DNA from: JBCBSS01 sp039819065
Lineage (GTDB): Bacteria; Bacteroidota; Bacteroidia; Cytophagales; Cyclobacteriaceae
Assembly: GCA_039819065.1 (NCBI GenBank)
Contig: JBCBSS010000107.1
Coordinates: forward strand, 1 to 27,505
Length of the DNA stretch: 27,505 nucleotides
Reading direction: 5' to 3'
Made by a program: the position numbers and the translations under genes. A model generated the notes under the pieces. It was not told the origin of the DNA and did not search any database. It saw only the letters and a program-made list of their open reading frames with translations. Positions 5,776 to 14,325 of the stretch are shown here, one piece after another. The stretch's first letter is position 1, and each line of letters begins with the position of its first letter.

Positions 5776-8433
5776 TTACTCGCTTCTCAACGTATCAACC
5801 GGATTAGCAATAGCTGCCTTGATGGTTTCATAGCTTATGGTGGCCACGGCCAAACCTAATGCAACCATTCCTCCAATCATAAAGGTCAAAGGGTTGATGG
5901 CTGCTTGATAAGGGAATGTACTGAGCCAGGTCTGCATACCATAGTAGCTCACTGGAACGGCCATGACAAGCCCGATAATCACCAGTATAGCAAACCTTTT
6001 GGTAAACATAAATAGCACACTACTGACTGATGCGCCTAATACTTTACGGATACCGATCTCTTTGATACGCTGTTCTATGCTGAAGGATGACAACCCGAAT
6101 AGACCTAATATAGCGACGAAGATCGCCAGCCAGGAAAAATAACTCACCAACTCCCCTAGCTTCTCCTCAGCTTCGTACTGTTGGTCGAACTGATCGCTCA
6201 CCATGGTATAATCAAACAAAAATCCCGGACGTAAATTGTTCCATTCTTCCTCCAGGTGAGCTAACGCATGTTCCTTTTGATCTGCTTTCACCTTTACCAT
6301 TACATTTCTGGAGTTCTCTGATATAATAGAAAATGCGATTGGTGCTATCGGTTGATGCAATGATTCAAAATGAAAGTCATCCACTATGCCAATAATATAC
6401 CCACTTCTGGCGCCATAATTGAACTTCTGGCCAATGGCTTTCTCTGGACTCTCCCATCCTAGCCTGTCAATAGTTACTTTATTCAGTATAAAAGCTTCGG
6501 TAGAATCGCTGGCCAGTTGAGCATCAAAGTTTCTTCCTGCAAGAAATTTAACGTCTAGCATATTCAGATAATCATGATCCACGAACACACCGGCTATTCT
6601 AAACTCAATGTTCTTCATTTCGCCGTTCACTTCTGCTTGCCCCGTCCAGGCATCTAATAACCTTCCGGACGGTACACGATTAGAAAGTGTCACGTTTTCT
6701 ATACCCGAATGCTCCATGAGGCGATTCTTCACCAATTCGAATTTACCTTCTATTTCCGCAGGTGCAGGTAAGATCACCATCTGCTCCTTGTTGAAACCGA
6801 GATCTTTGGTCTTCATATAATTGATTTGATCACCTATAACCCCTACTCCTATGATCAGGCAAATTGAAATGAAGAATTGAAAGACTACTAACCCTGACCT
6901 TAGATTGGCCTTTCCATCATAGCGAAGAGCTCCCTTTAGTACCCTAACCGGTCGAAATGCCGATAGGTAGAATGCAGGATAGCTGCCTGCCAGTAAACCG
7001 ACCGCTAAAACTACTGCCAATAAGAGGCCTGCTAGAAATACAGGGTCTATGGCCAGTAAAGTGAGTTCTTTATCAGCGAAATTGTTGAACCAGGGCAGAA
7101 TAAGCACAACAAACCAAATGGCCATAAAAGCGGCCAGTAGTGCCATCACTATTGACTCTGTTATGAACTGACCGATCAAAGACCCACGGTAAGCCCCCAT
7201 TACTTTCCTCATTCCCACCTCTTTGGCGCGCTTCATCGACCTTGCCGTGGACAAATTCATGAAGTTGATCGAAGCAATCACCAGAATAAAGGCGGCAATA
7301 ATGCTATAAGCATAAATGTACTTCGCGTTTCCATTCGCCTCTATTTCACTGTCCAAATGTGAGTACAAATGGATGTCTGTCAAAGGTGTAAGGTGCAGCT
7401 TATTTGAAACAGAAGCGGGGATACCATTGGCATCAGGCTTTAAATGCTTATCCAGAAAAGCCGGAAACCCAGCCGATAGCTCAGCGGTGGATCTACCCTC
7501 ATTGAGTAGTATGTAGGTAGAAAAGCTGTTGTTGCCCCACATGTTCATCATATTCTCTCGACCAAAGAAATTTTCTACCAACTTGAAAGAAGCCAGCATA
7601 GTGAATTTAAAGTGCGAGTTATCAGGTGTATCCTCTATAATAGCAGTGACCTTCATTTCTACTTGTTGACCGAAATTGTTGAATACGATCGAACTATTCA
7701 TTGGGTCTTTGTCTCCGAAGTAACGTCTGGCTGCGGTCTCGGTAAGTACAATGCCGTTGGGTTCTTCGAGAGCGGTCTTAGGATCTCCATGCAGAAATTG
7801 CCACGAGAATACCTGGAAGATGTCATTTTCAGCGAAGAAAAACCCTTCTTCCTGGAATTTCTTATCCTCGTGTACCATCAATGGGCCGTTGCCTGAGACA
7901 AACCGCACTGCGTGTTGAATGATCCCCTCGAAATCACTTTGTAATAGTGGTCCGAAAGGTGGTGCTACATGTCCAAGGTGCAGATTACTTTCTCCATTAT
8001 CATTGAACCACTGACGCGACAATCTGTAGACGCGATCTGCCTTATCGTGGTAGCGGTCATAACTCAGTTCATTGTGTACATACAGAGATATCAAAATGGT
8101 AGCTGCCATACCAATGGCTAGTCCGAAGATGTTGATAAAAGCGTACGCTTTTTGTGCTACCATGCTGCGGAAAGCAATTTTCATGTAATTGCGAATCATA
8201 TCGATGTTGTTATTTTTGAGTAATCTGGTTTTGAATCTTTTGATAACGGAAGGGCGAAACATGAGCATTACCTCTTTCTTATAAGCCGTACGTGCTTTTT
8301 TGAGCCCAACTCTTTCTACATCACGATAGAATGCCTGTTCGAGGTCGCCCTGCAGTTCTTCATAGTAATCACTACTACAGAACCACTTGAAACATTGGGT
8401 AAATAAATGTGGCGGTCTGACCGTCTCTTTCAT
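5776..8433 (-). CDS. FtsX/MacB-type ABC transporter permease with permease-prefix domain
   Basis: The 885-residue inner-membrane protein has two MacB/FtsX modules. An N-terminal prefix of about 65 residues (around SDYYEELQGDLEQAFYRDVE) resembles the permease prefix domain seen in PadR-linked permeases. A first TM helix follows (about 95-118), then a large periplasmic MacB-PCD-like domain and FtsX helices containing the EVGMRKVMGA coupling motif. After the AFRPVRVLKGAL linker comes a second TM and periplasmic domain, and a final FtsX unit with KEIGIRKVLGAS. Proteins of this type act with a LolD/MacB-like ATPase in efflux or stress responses. No ATPase gene is adjacent, so the partner must be elsewhere. 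The start overlaps the padR-like stop by 4 bases (ATGA), indicating translational coupling. Confidence 0.92.
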   Translation of the reverse strand: MKETVRPPHLFTQCFKWFCSSDYYEELQGDLEQAFYRDVERVGLKKARTAYKKEVMLMFRPSVIKRFKTRLLKNNNIDMIRNYMKIAFRSMVAQKAYAFINIFGLAIGMAATILISLYVHNELSYDRYHDKADRVYRLSRQWFNDNGESNLHLGHVAPPFGPLLQSDFEGIIQHAVRFVSGNGPLMVHEDKKFQEEGFFFAENDIFQVFSWQFLHGDPKTALEEPNGIVLTETAARRYFGDKDPMNSSIVFNNFGQQVEMKVTAIIEDTPDNSHFKFTMLASFKLVENFFGRENMMNMWGNNSFSTYILLNEGRSTAELSAGFPAFLDKHLKPDANGIPASVSNKLHLTPLTDIHLYSHLDSEIEANGNAKYIYAYSIIAAFILVIASINFMNLSTARSMKRAKEVGMRKVMGAYRGSLIGQFITESIVMALLAAFMAIWFVVLILPWFNNFADKELTLLAIDPVFLAGLLLAVVLAVGLLAGSYPAFYLSAFRPVRVLKGALRYDGKANLRSGLVVFQFFISICLIIGVGVIGDQINYMKTKDLGFNKEQMVILPAPAEIEGKFELVKNRLMEHSGIENVTLSNRVPSGRLLDAWTGQAEVNGEMKNIEFRIAGVFVDHDYLNMLDVKFLAGRNFDAQLASDSTEAFILNKVTIDRLGWESPEKAIGQKFNYGARSGYIIGIVDDFHFESLHQPIAPIAFSIISENSRNVMVKVKADQKEHALAHLEEEWNNLRPGFLFDYTMVSDQFDQQYEAEEKLGELVSYFSWLAIFVAILGLFGLSSFSIEQRIKEIGIRKVLGASVSSVLFMFTKRFAILVIIGLVMAVPVSYYGMQTWLSTFPYQAAINPLTFMIGGMVALGLAVATISYETIKAAIANPVDTLRSE

Positions 8434-8771
8434 ATACCATAGCTAATGTTAAGTGCCCACTCAGGAACCCTGTTCCACATCTGCTCACGTAGCATTTTGG
8501 CCTCCCTCAAGGCTTCTTTGCCCATATTGGTCACTACGTATAGGCGCTTTCTACGTCCTCCCCTTTCTTCGGTAGCCTTACCCCATTCTGAAGTAAGAAA
8601 CCCCTTTTCTTCCAAGCGAGTCAGTGCAGTATGCAATGCCCCTCTGCTCACACTTCTACTGGTCTCTTTTTCAATTTCCTCTTGAATACGTACACCATAA
8701 GCTTCTTCATTTAAAATGAGCACAGCCAGCAGTACAATTTCCTGAAATTCACCTAGATATGTTCCCTTCAC
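8430..8771 (-). CDS. PadR-family transcriptional regulator
   Basis: The 113-residue protein is a typical short PadR regulator: a winged helix-turn-helix (about residues 5-80) with YGVRIQEEIEKETSRSVSRGALHTALTRLE and the basic wing GGRRKRLYVVT, then a C-terminal dimerisation helix. PadR proteins usually repress the adjacent operon and are relieved by a ligand. Here it is the first gene of a two-gene operon with the FtsX-type permease, overlapping it by 4 bases. It therefore probably autoregulates and controls the permease. An AATG-CTA-CATT symmetric element lies upstream near 8830-8840 but is too short to call as the operator. Confidence 0.92.
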   Translation of the reverse strand: MKGTYLGEFQEIVLLAVLILNEEAYGVRIQEEIEKETSRSVSRGALHTALTRLEEKGFLTSEWGKATEERGGRRKRLYVVTNMGKEALREAKMLREQMWNRVPEWALNISYGI

Positions 8772-9383
8772 AATAACCTTAGTTTAGCTATCCATTATTT
8801 CTTTCTTAAATGAAGACGTAATGTAGCATTATTTGTTTCGCAAATGAAGACTTTCTGCTTAGATATTACCCCCTTTCACGGGACAGATGCAATAGTTCGT
8901 GTTACTATTTGTTGGTTAGAATCGGGATGTTAGCCATTGGAACCAAGTAGAGTTAGGTAGAAATAAATAGAAATAAGGTTTATTAAGATCAGGGCTGTCT
9001 TGCTAGGAATAATTTTAGACCTCTCGAATAGCAGTCCTCTCGCTCTGGGGAGCTATCCCCTAATGTTAGGAGGAATACAAGGGGGTAAGAATAACAAGAA
9101 GCAAAGCAACCTAGCACCGATTACAAAGAAAGCTAAGACAGTCGATTTGCAGTTTTATACACCTCACCCATCTTCTTCAATCTGTTAACAGACACGTATC
9201 ATTTGGTTCATAGCGTCATCTCGAATGTAATGGGAGATCTTTCTCAATCGAAGGTATTGATTATTAAAGATATACATTCCTGTGGGTCAGTTGATTGGTC
9301 AATTGACCTGTGCGAGTGGGTTTAGATATGGCGCAGGCCCAAGGTTAACTTAATCCCAAAAAAATTTGGTTGAAGTTTAAAAA
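8772..9383. other. Non-coding spacer with REP-like end at 9213-9242
   Basis: No convincing gene is seen here. The padR-permease promoter must lie at the left end. The stretch 8930-8980 has an AAATAGAAAT-like low-complexity pattern also seen near 19870-19910. At 9213-9242 the sequence GCGTCATCTCGAATG...GGGAGATCTT is an inverted counterpart of the element that recurs in the tandem array to the right (TCTCCTTCGTCGACATGAC). Confidence 0.5.
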
Positions 9384-10025
9384 GAGTAAGATATCTCCTT
9401 CGTCGACATGACAGCCCGGATTGAAGTATGTCGTTAACCTTCAGTATCGACCATGCTGATCCTTTTGTATGACATTACCGTTCGGATAGAAACAGCTATT
9501 GAAACAGATTTTTGCCGGCCCCATTAACTAAACCACGAATGTATGCTGGTGAGAATTAAACAGAGTAAGATGTCTCCTTCGTCGACATGACAGCTCGGAT
9601 TGGAGTATGTAGTTAACCTTCAGTATCGACCATGCTGATCCTTTTGTATGACATTACCGTTCGGATAGAAATAATTATTGAAACAGATTTTTGCCGCCCC
9701 CATTGACTAAATCGCTAATGTATGCTGGTGAGAATTAAACAGAGTAAGATATCTCCTTCGTCGACATGACAGCTCGGATTGAAGTATGTCGTTAACCTTC
9801 AGTATCGACCATGCTGATCCTTTTGTATGACATTACAGTTCGGATAGAAATAACTCCTGAAACAGGTTTTTGCCGTCCCCATTAAATAAACCACGAACGT
9901 ATGCTGATGAGAATTAAACAGAGTAAGATGTCTCCTTCGTCGACATGACAATCTGGATTGAAGTATGTTTGTTAAACTTCGGAATCAAACGTGCTGATCC
10001 ACCAGAATGACATTACCATCCGGAT
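9384..10025. repeat. 179-bp-period tandem repeat, 3 full units plus a partial unit running into the VOC gene
   Basis: The landmark GAGTAAG recurs at 9384, 9563, 9742 and 9921, an exact 179-base period. The three full units (9384-9562, 9563-9741, 9742-9920) are nearly identical, with scattered substitutions. The fourth starts at 9921 and aligns for about 105 bases to about 10025, crossing the stop codon of the VOC gene. Read on the minus strand, each unit carries a decayed copy of the VOC C-terminus (PNGNVIQKDQH against PDGNVILVDQH in the gene). Each also begins with a REP-like end (ATCTCCTTCGTCGACATGAC). The units therefore contain duplicated gene-tail plus REP DNA. Confidence 0.9.
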
Positions 10026-10356
10026 CGGTGATCATAAAGGAGCCGGGTCCTGAACTGCCCTCCTCTGCTTCTTGTATGAAGTTGACGTCGTTGCCTTTGA
10101 GTGACTTTTGAATGTCTCGTACGTCATCAAAAGATGCTAAAGTGCTCGCGTTCTCATCCCATCCCGGATTGAAAGTCATAATGTTATTTTCGAACATACC
10201 TTGGAATAGTCCGACTAACGCATTGCCGTTTTTCATGATGAGATAGTTTTTCTCCATATCTCCGGCGAATACTTCGAATCCAAGGTGCTCATAGAATGTT
10301 TTGGAAGCTTTAAGGTCCTTGACGCTAAGGCTAATTGAAAATGCTCCGAGTTTCAT
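9985..10356 (-). CDS. VOC (glyoxalase/bleomycin-resistance) family protein
   Basis: The 123-residue single VOC domain has two beta-alpha-beta-beta-beta modules: KLGAFSISLSVKDLKASKTFYEHLGFEVF at the N-terminus and the canonical MITDPDGNVILVDQH at the C-terminus. The family includes glyoxalase I, dioxygenases and drug-binding proteins. The first-strand position that is often a metal-binding His is Ser here (SISLSV), so metal-dependent glyoxalase activity is doubtful and the substrate is unknown. Its 3' end is the apparent source, or a relative, of the sequence tandemly repeated downstream. It stands alone between that array and the terminator at 10412-10445. Confidence 0.85.
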   Translation of the reverse strand: MKLGAFSISLSVKDLKASKTFYEHLGFEVFAGDMEKNYLIMKNGNALVGLFQGMFENNIMTFNPGWDENASTLASFDDVRDIQKSLKGNDVNFIQEAEEGSSGPGSFMITDPDGNVILVDQHV

Positions 10357-10411
10357 ATGGAAAAGTTATCATTACCAGATATTATAAACAAGTGCTGAAG
10401 AGATACTAAAC

Positions 10412-10445
10412 AAAAAAAGAGAGGTGTAAGCCTCTCCTTTTTGTT
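10412..10445 (-). terminator. Rho-independent terminator after the gyrA-TPR unit
   Basis: GAGAGG (10419-10424) and CCTCTC (10431-10436) form a perfect 6-bp stem with a 6-base loop. On the minus strand it is followed by a run of seven T. It lies about 30 bases past the TPR gene stop. A short T-run on the plus side could make it work both ways, but no plus-strand gene feeds into it. Confidence 0.8.
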
Positions 10446-10467
10446 TGGTAATATTTTGGATTCAGAC

Positions 10468-11658
10468 CTATTGGCCTTCTTCACCTAGTGCTTCTAGTTT
10501 AGTAGTAACCGCTTCCGCTTTGTCATTCATCTTCAACTGTAGGTAGATATACTTAAGCGTTTCAAGACCTTGTCTGTCCTCAGGTTGTATTTGATTCACT
10601 TTTTCCCAGTGAGGAAGTGCTTCTTCAAGCTTGGCCATGATTTGTCCTTGCAATTCTTCAGCCTTCTTCAGGTCGGCGCTGGTGATACCTAATCCGTTCT
10701 TCTCATTAGTGATCTCAGCCGCCTCATTGTAATACAATACAGCCAGATTATAGAGTGAGTTGAAGTAGTTAGGATCTGCTTCCAGTGACTTCACGTAGTT
10801 CTCTTTCGCCTTTTCCTTGTCGTCAGTCTCTTCATACATGAAAGCCAATTGGAAGTATAGAATTGGGTTATCCGGCTCGGAAGCGATGGCTTGCTCGAGA
10901 CCTGCCTTAGCCTCGTCAATTTTATTCAGCTTGATGAGGAAGTCTATTTCCTGCTTGGCGATACCATTATGGCCTGGGTGTTTTGCTTTGGCTTTTCTAG
11001 TTAACTCTAAAGCCTTCTCAGTGTCTTTCTTAACATTACCCACAATATAGATTACAGATTGATCAATGGCAGGATCAGTACCACCGAATTCTAGGTACTT
11101 ATTGAAACTTTCCAAGGCTAAATCATACTCCTCGATACCTTGCGCTGCAGATCCAAGATATAGATAAGCAGTAGTGTCTTCTTTCTTTACAATAGTACAC
11201 TTCTTGAAGGCAGCTATTGCCTTTTGCTCATCCTGTGCTTGGTAAGCTTCTACACCTTGGTTAAGATATGTACCCCACAGCCTATCAATTTGCTGGCTTT
11301 TCAAATCAGGTAGGCCACTTTCATTGGCTATGTAGAATTCGTTGTCTCCTTTCTGTAATTCGTCTGCTTTGGCAAATGCATCCATGGCGATTTGTAGAGG
11401 ATTATTAGCCACATTTTGGAAGTCCGCGACAGAAGTTGTATCCAATGCTGCGTATATCAAACCTCTGTAATACCAAGTTTTACCGTCATTCTTTCCTTTT
11501 TCTCCTTGAACAGCCAGATCAATACAATCCCTGGCCGCTGTCAATTCCCCCTTTTTGTAGGAAGCAAGGCACTTACCTCCTTTTGGGTACTTTACCTTTT
11601 GTGCAAACCCTATGTTCACTACTGACGCTAGGGTCACAATCAATAATAGCCGTTTCAT
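10468..11658 (-). CDS. Secreted tetratricopeptide-repeat protein
   Basis: I place the start at the ATG at 11658 (MKRLLLIVTL...), not at the upstream in-frame codon inside gyrA. It gives a proper signal peptide (about residues 1-20, ending NIGFAQ) and a 16-base gap after the gyrA stop. The mature protein of about 375 residues is rich in helical TPR-like repeats, for example AYLYLGSAAQGIEEYDLALESFNKYLEF and PILYFQLAFMYEETDDKEKAKENY, with Ala/Gly/Tyr spacing typical of TPRs. TPR domains scaffold protein-protein interactions; a periplasmic role is inferred from the signal peptide. It is cotranscribed downstream of gyrA and ends at a strong terminator. The specific function is unknown. Confidence 0.85.
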   Translation of the reverse strand: MKRLLLIVTLASVVNIGFAQKVKYPKGGKCLASYKKGELTAARDCIDLAVQGEKGKNDGKTWYYRGLIYAALDTTSVADFQNVANNPLQIAMDAFAKADELQKGDNEFYIANESGLPDLKSQQIDRLWGTYLNQGVEAYQAQDEQKAIAAFKKCTIVKKEDTTAYLYLGSAAQGIEEYDLALESFNKYLEFGGTDPAIDQSVIYIVGNVKKDTEKALELTRKAKAKHPGHNGIAKQEIDFLIKLNKIDEAKAGLEQAIASEPDNPILYFQLAFMYEETDDKEKAKENYVKSLEADPNYFNSLYNLAVLYYNEAAEITNEKNGLGITSADLKKAEELQGQIMAKLEEALPHWEKVNQIQPEDRQGLETLKYIYLQLKMNDKAEAVTTKLEALGEEGQ

Positions 11659-11674
11659 AATGTACTGTTTTCGT

Positions 11675-14203
11675 TTAACTTTCGTTGGTTTCTGTTTGGT
11701 TATCTTCCGATTCATCGTTTTTATCGGTTTCGGAAGTACCATCTACTTCCTCATCCTCAATTTCGATTTTTTCTATTTTCTCAACTGAAGAGATCTCATC
11801 GTCATCATTCAGACGTATTAGTCTGACTCCCTGTGTAGCTCTACCCATCACGCGCAAAGTTTCTACTTCTAGCCTGATAGTGATCCCTGATTTGTTGATA
11901 ATCATCAAGTCATCCGTGTCGACGACCTCCTTGATTGCAACAAGTTTGCCAGTTTTGTCAGTGACGTTTATAGTCTTAACTCCTTTTCCTCCTCTTTTGG
12001 TGATACGGTAGTCTTCTATAGGAGACCTTTTTCCGTAGCCTTTTTCAGATACAACCAGTAGGTTAGAGTCTTCTCTTGACATACAAACCATCCCGATGAC
12101 CATATCGTCATCTGCCTCTAGCGTAACACCTCTCACACCGGCGGCTGTTCTACCCATAGGCCGTACATCCGACTCGTGAAAACGAATCACTTTTCCACCT
12201 CTCTTGGCGATGACAATGTGATTGTCACCATTGGTCAGATTGACATCCAACAGCCTGTCTCCTTCCCTAATAGATATAGCATTGATACCGTTTTGACGTG
12301 GTCTGGAATAGGCTTCCAGCGTGGTTTTCTTGATCACGCCATTCTCAGTACACATCATCAGGAAGTTGTTGTTGATGTAATCTTCATCACTTAGGCTGGC
12401 CACGTTGATAACGGCCCTCACTTTATCTCCTGATTCTATATTGATAAGGTTTTGAACCGCCCTTCCTTTGGCAGTCTTGCTACCCTCAGGAATCGCGTAA
12501 ACCTTGATCCAGTATACTTTACCAAACTCAGTGAATATCAACAGGTAATTATGGGTGAAAGCAGTAAAAAGGTGCTCAGTAAAATCATTATCCTTACTAC
12601 CAGCGCCTTTTGAACCAACACCTCCCCTTCCTTGTGTTCTATATTCAGTTAGTGGGGTACGCTTCACATAGCCTTGATGAGAAAAGGTAATCACCATTTC
12701 CTCGTTCGGTATCATATCTTCGACCGTGATATCGTCAGCGCTGTGTACTATATCAGTTCTACGCGCATCGCCATATCGATCTTTGATTTCTATAAGCTCG
12801 TCTTTGATGATTTGCATACGCTTGCCTTCATCAGCCAGAATGCTTTTCAACTCATCGATCAAGGCTTTTACTTCTTCGTACTCTTTCTGGATTTTCTCCC
12901 TTTCAAGACCTGTAAGACGCTGGAGTCGCATTTCCAGTATGGCCTTGGCCTGGATTTCCGAGAGCTTGAATTGCTCCATCAAGCCAGTTTTCGCTGCTTC
13001 AGGATCTCTAGAGTTCCTGATCAATTCAATCACAGCATCCAGATTATCGAGTGCGATCAGGTAGCCTTCTAGAATGTGGGCTCTTTTTTCAGCCTCTTCT
13101 AGTTCGTACTGTGTGCGCCTGACCACCACTTCATGGCGGTGCTCTACGTAGTATTTGATCAGGTCCCTAAGGTTCAGCGTATGCGGTTTTCCTTTTACAA
13201 GGGCCACATTATTGACACCGAAGGACGATTGTAATTGCGTGTATTTGTAGAGGTTGTTTAGAACGATATTGGGTATCGCATCCTTTTTCAAGTCATAAAC
13301 GATACGTAAACCATTTCTATCTGATTCATCACGGATATCAGAAATGCCTTCCAGCTTTTTGTCATTAACCAAAGCGGCTGTCTTCTCGATCATGTTCGCT
13401 TTGTTTACCATATATGGTATCTCGTTCACGATGATCTGCTCTTTGCCGGTCTTGGTCGTTTCGAACTCAGCTCTGGCTCTGATCACGACTCTTCCTCTAC
13501 CGGTCAGGAAGGCATTTTTAACACCTTGATAACCGTATATAGTAGCACCAGTTGGGAAATCAGGGGCAGTGACGTGCCCCATCAGTTCTTCAACTGTTAC
13601 ATCGTTATTGTCAATATAGGCAATAGTACCATCGACTACCTCAGTAAGGTTGTGCGGCGCCATGTTGGTAGCCATACCCACTGCGATACCTGAACTACCA
13701 TTCAATAGTAGGTTGGGCAGTTTACCAGGTAGTACTGTAGGCTCTTTAAGGGAGTCATCAAAGTTGGGCTGAAAGTCGACCGTGTTCTTATTGAGGTCGG
13801 TGAGCATTTCTTCAGCAATACGTCTCAGCCTTGCCTCAGTATAACGCATCGCAGCCGGCGAGTCACCATCAATGGAACCAAAGTTTCCTTGTCCATCTAC
13901 CAACGGATACCTGAGTGACCACTCTTGTGCCATACGCACCATGGTGTCATATACAGCGGCATCACCATGTGGGTGGTACTTACCAAGTACCTCTCCTACT
14001 ATCCTGGCTGATTTCTTATATGGTTTGTTGTAGTTTACACCCAATTCCAGCATTCCGTAGAGAATTCTACGGTGTACAGGTTTTAAACCGTCTCTTACAT
14101 CTGGAAGGGCTCTGGAAATGATGACCGACATCGAATAATCGATGTAGGCACCACGCATCTCATCTTCAATATTGATGGGAATAATATTTTCTCCTTCTGC
14201 CAT
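11675..14203 (-). CDS. gyrA: DNA gyrase subunit A
   Basis: The 842-residue protein is full-length GyrA, which cuts and religates DNA within the GyrA2B2 gyrase to introduce negative supercoils. The breakage-reunion domain contains HPHGDAAVYDTMVRMAQ from residue 77 and the catalytic Tyr at about 121 in MRYTEAR. The C-terminal beta-pinwheel has a GyrA-box-like QGRGGVG and repeated strand motifs. The last 45 or so residues are strongly acidic (DDDDE, EIEDEEVD, DESEDN), as in many Bacteroidota GyrAs. The position equivalent to E. coli Ser83 is Ala82, while the Asp87 equivalent (Asp86) is kept. An imperfect Bacteroidota-type promoter (TTTTTG and TAAAATTTG on the minus strand, about 14256-14291) lies upstream. 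The TPR gene follows after 16 bases. Confidence 0.97.
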   Translation of the reverse strand: MAEGENIIPINIEDEMRGAYIDYSMSVIISRALPDVRDGLKPVHRRILYGMLELGVNYNKPYKKSARIVGEVLGKYHPHGDAAVYDTMVRMAQEWSLRYPLVDGQGNFGSIDGDSPAAMRYTEARLRRIAEEMLTDLNKNTVDFQPNFDDSLKEPTVLPGKLPNLLLNGSSGIAVGMATNMAPHNLTEVVDGTIAYIDNNDVTVEELMGHVTAPDFPTGATIYGYQGVKNAFLTGRGRVVIRARAEFETTKTGKEQIIVNEIPYMVNKANMIEKTAALVNDKKLEGISDIRDESDRNGLRIVYDLKKDAIPNIVLNNLYKYTQLQSSFGVNNVALVKGKPHTLNLRDLIKYYVEHRHEVVVRRTQYELEEAEKRAHILEGYLIALDNLDAVIELIRNSRDPEAAKTGLMEQFKLSEIQAKAILEMRLQRLTGLEREKIQKEYEEVKALIDELKSILADEGKRMQIIKDELIEIKDRYGDARRTDIVHSADDITVEDMIPNEEMVITFSHQGYVKRTPLTEYRTQGRGGVGSKGAGSKDNDFTEHLFTAFTHNYLLIFTEFGKVYWIKVYAIPEGSKTAKGRAVQNLINIESGDKVRAVINVASLSDEDYINNNFLMMCTENGVIKKTTLEAYSRPRQNGINAISIREGDRLLDVNLTNGDNHIVIAKRGGKVIRFHESDVRPMGRTAAGVRGVTLEADDDMVIGMVCMSREDSNLLVVSEKGYGKRSPIEDYRITKRGGKGVKTINVTDKTGKLVAIKEVVDTDDLMIINKSGITIRLEVETLRVMGRATQGVRLIRLNDDDEISSVEKIEKIEIEDEEVDGTSETDKNDESEDNQTETNES

Positions 14204-14285
14204 CTACTTTCTTTACGTAAGCTTTTTTAGTATCAATTTAGTCGTGCAATTTAATCAAATTTTACTATCCACAATACGCATTATG

Positions 14286-14308
14286 CCCAAAAAGAAGCGT
14301 TTTTCGGG
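14286..14308 (-). terminator. Possible hairpin between the outer-membrane protein gene and gyrA
   Basis: CCCAAAAA and TTTTTCGGG pair across a 6-base loop with one bulge, just after the stop of the outer-membrane protein gene (14326). The stem is mostly A-T with a three-base GC clamp and no separate T-run, so termination would be weak. Confidence 0.3.
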
Positions 14309-14325
14309 TGTAGCAACTGCACTTA

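Noticed and set aside
8820..8850. PadR operator candidate (AATG-CTA-CATT and ATTTG-CGAAA-CAAAT symmetries)
   Set aside because: The arms are only 4-5 bases in AT-rich DNA; the position is right but the signal is too weak to annotate.
9000..9188. 62-residue plus-strand open frame
   Set aside because: Low-complexity composition, no leader signals and located in a repeat-rich spacer; it looks like chance.
9384..9984. CRISPR-like array
   Set aside because: The 179-base units are similar along their whole length; there is no short constant repeat alternating with unique spacers and no cas gene nearby.
11659..11742. Upstream in-frame start for the TPR protein, adding 28 residues inside gyrA
   Set aside because: It would put a basic, non-secretory stretch ahead of a clear signal peptide; the ATG at 11658 fits the signal peptide and the 16-base gap.
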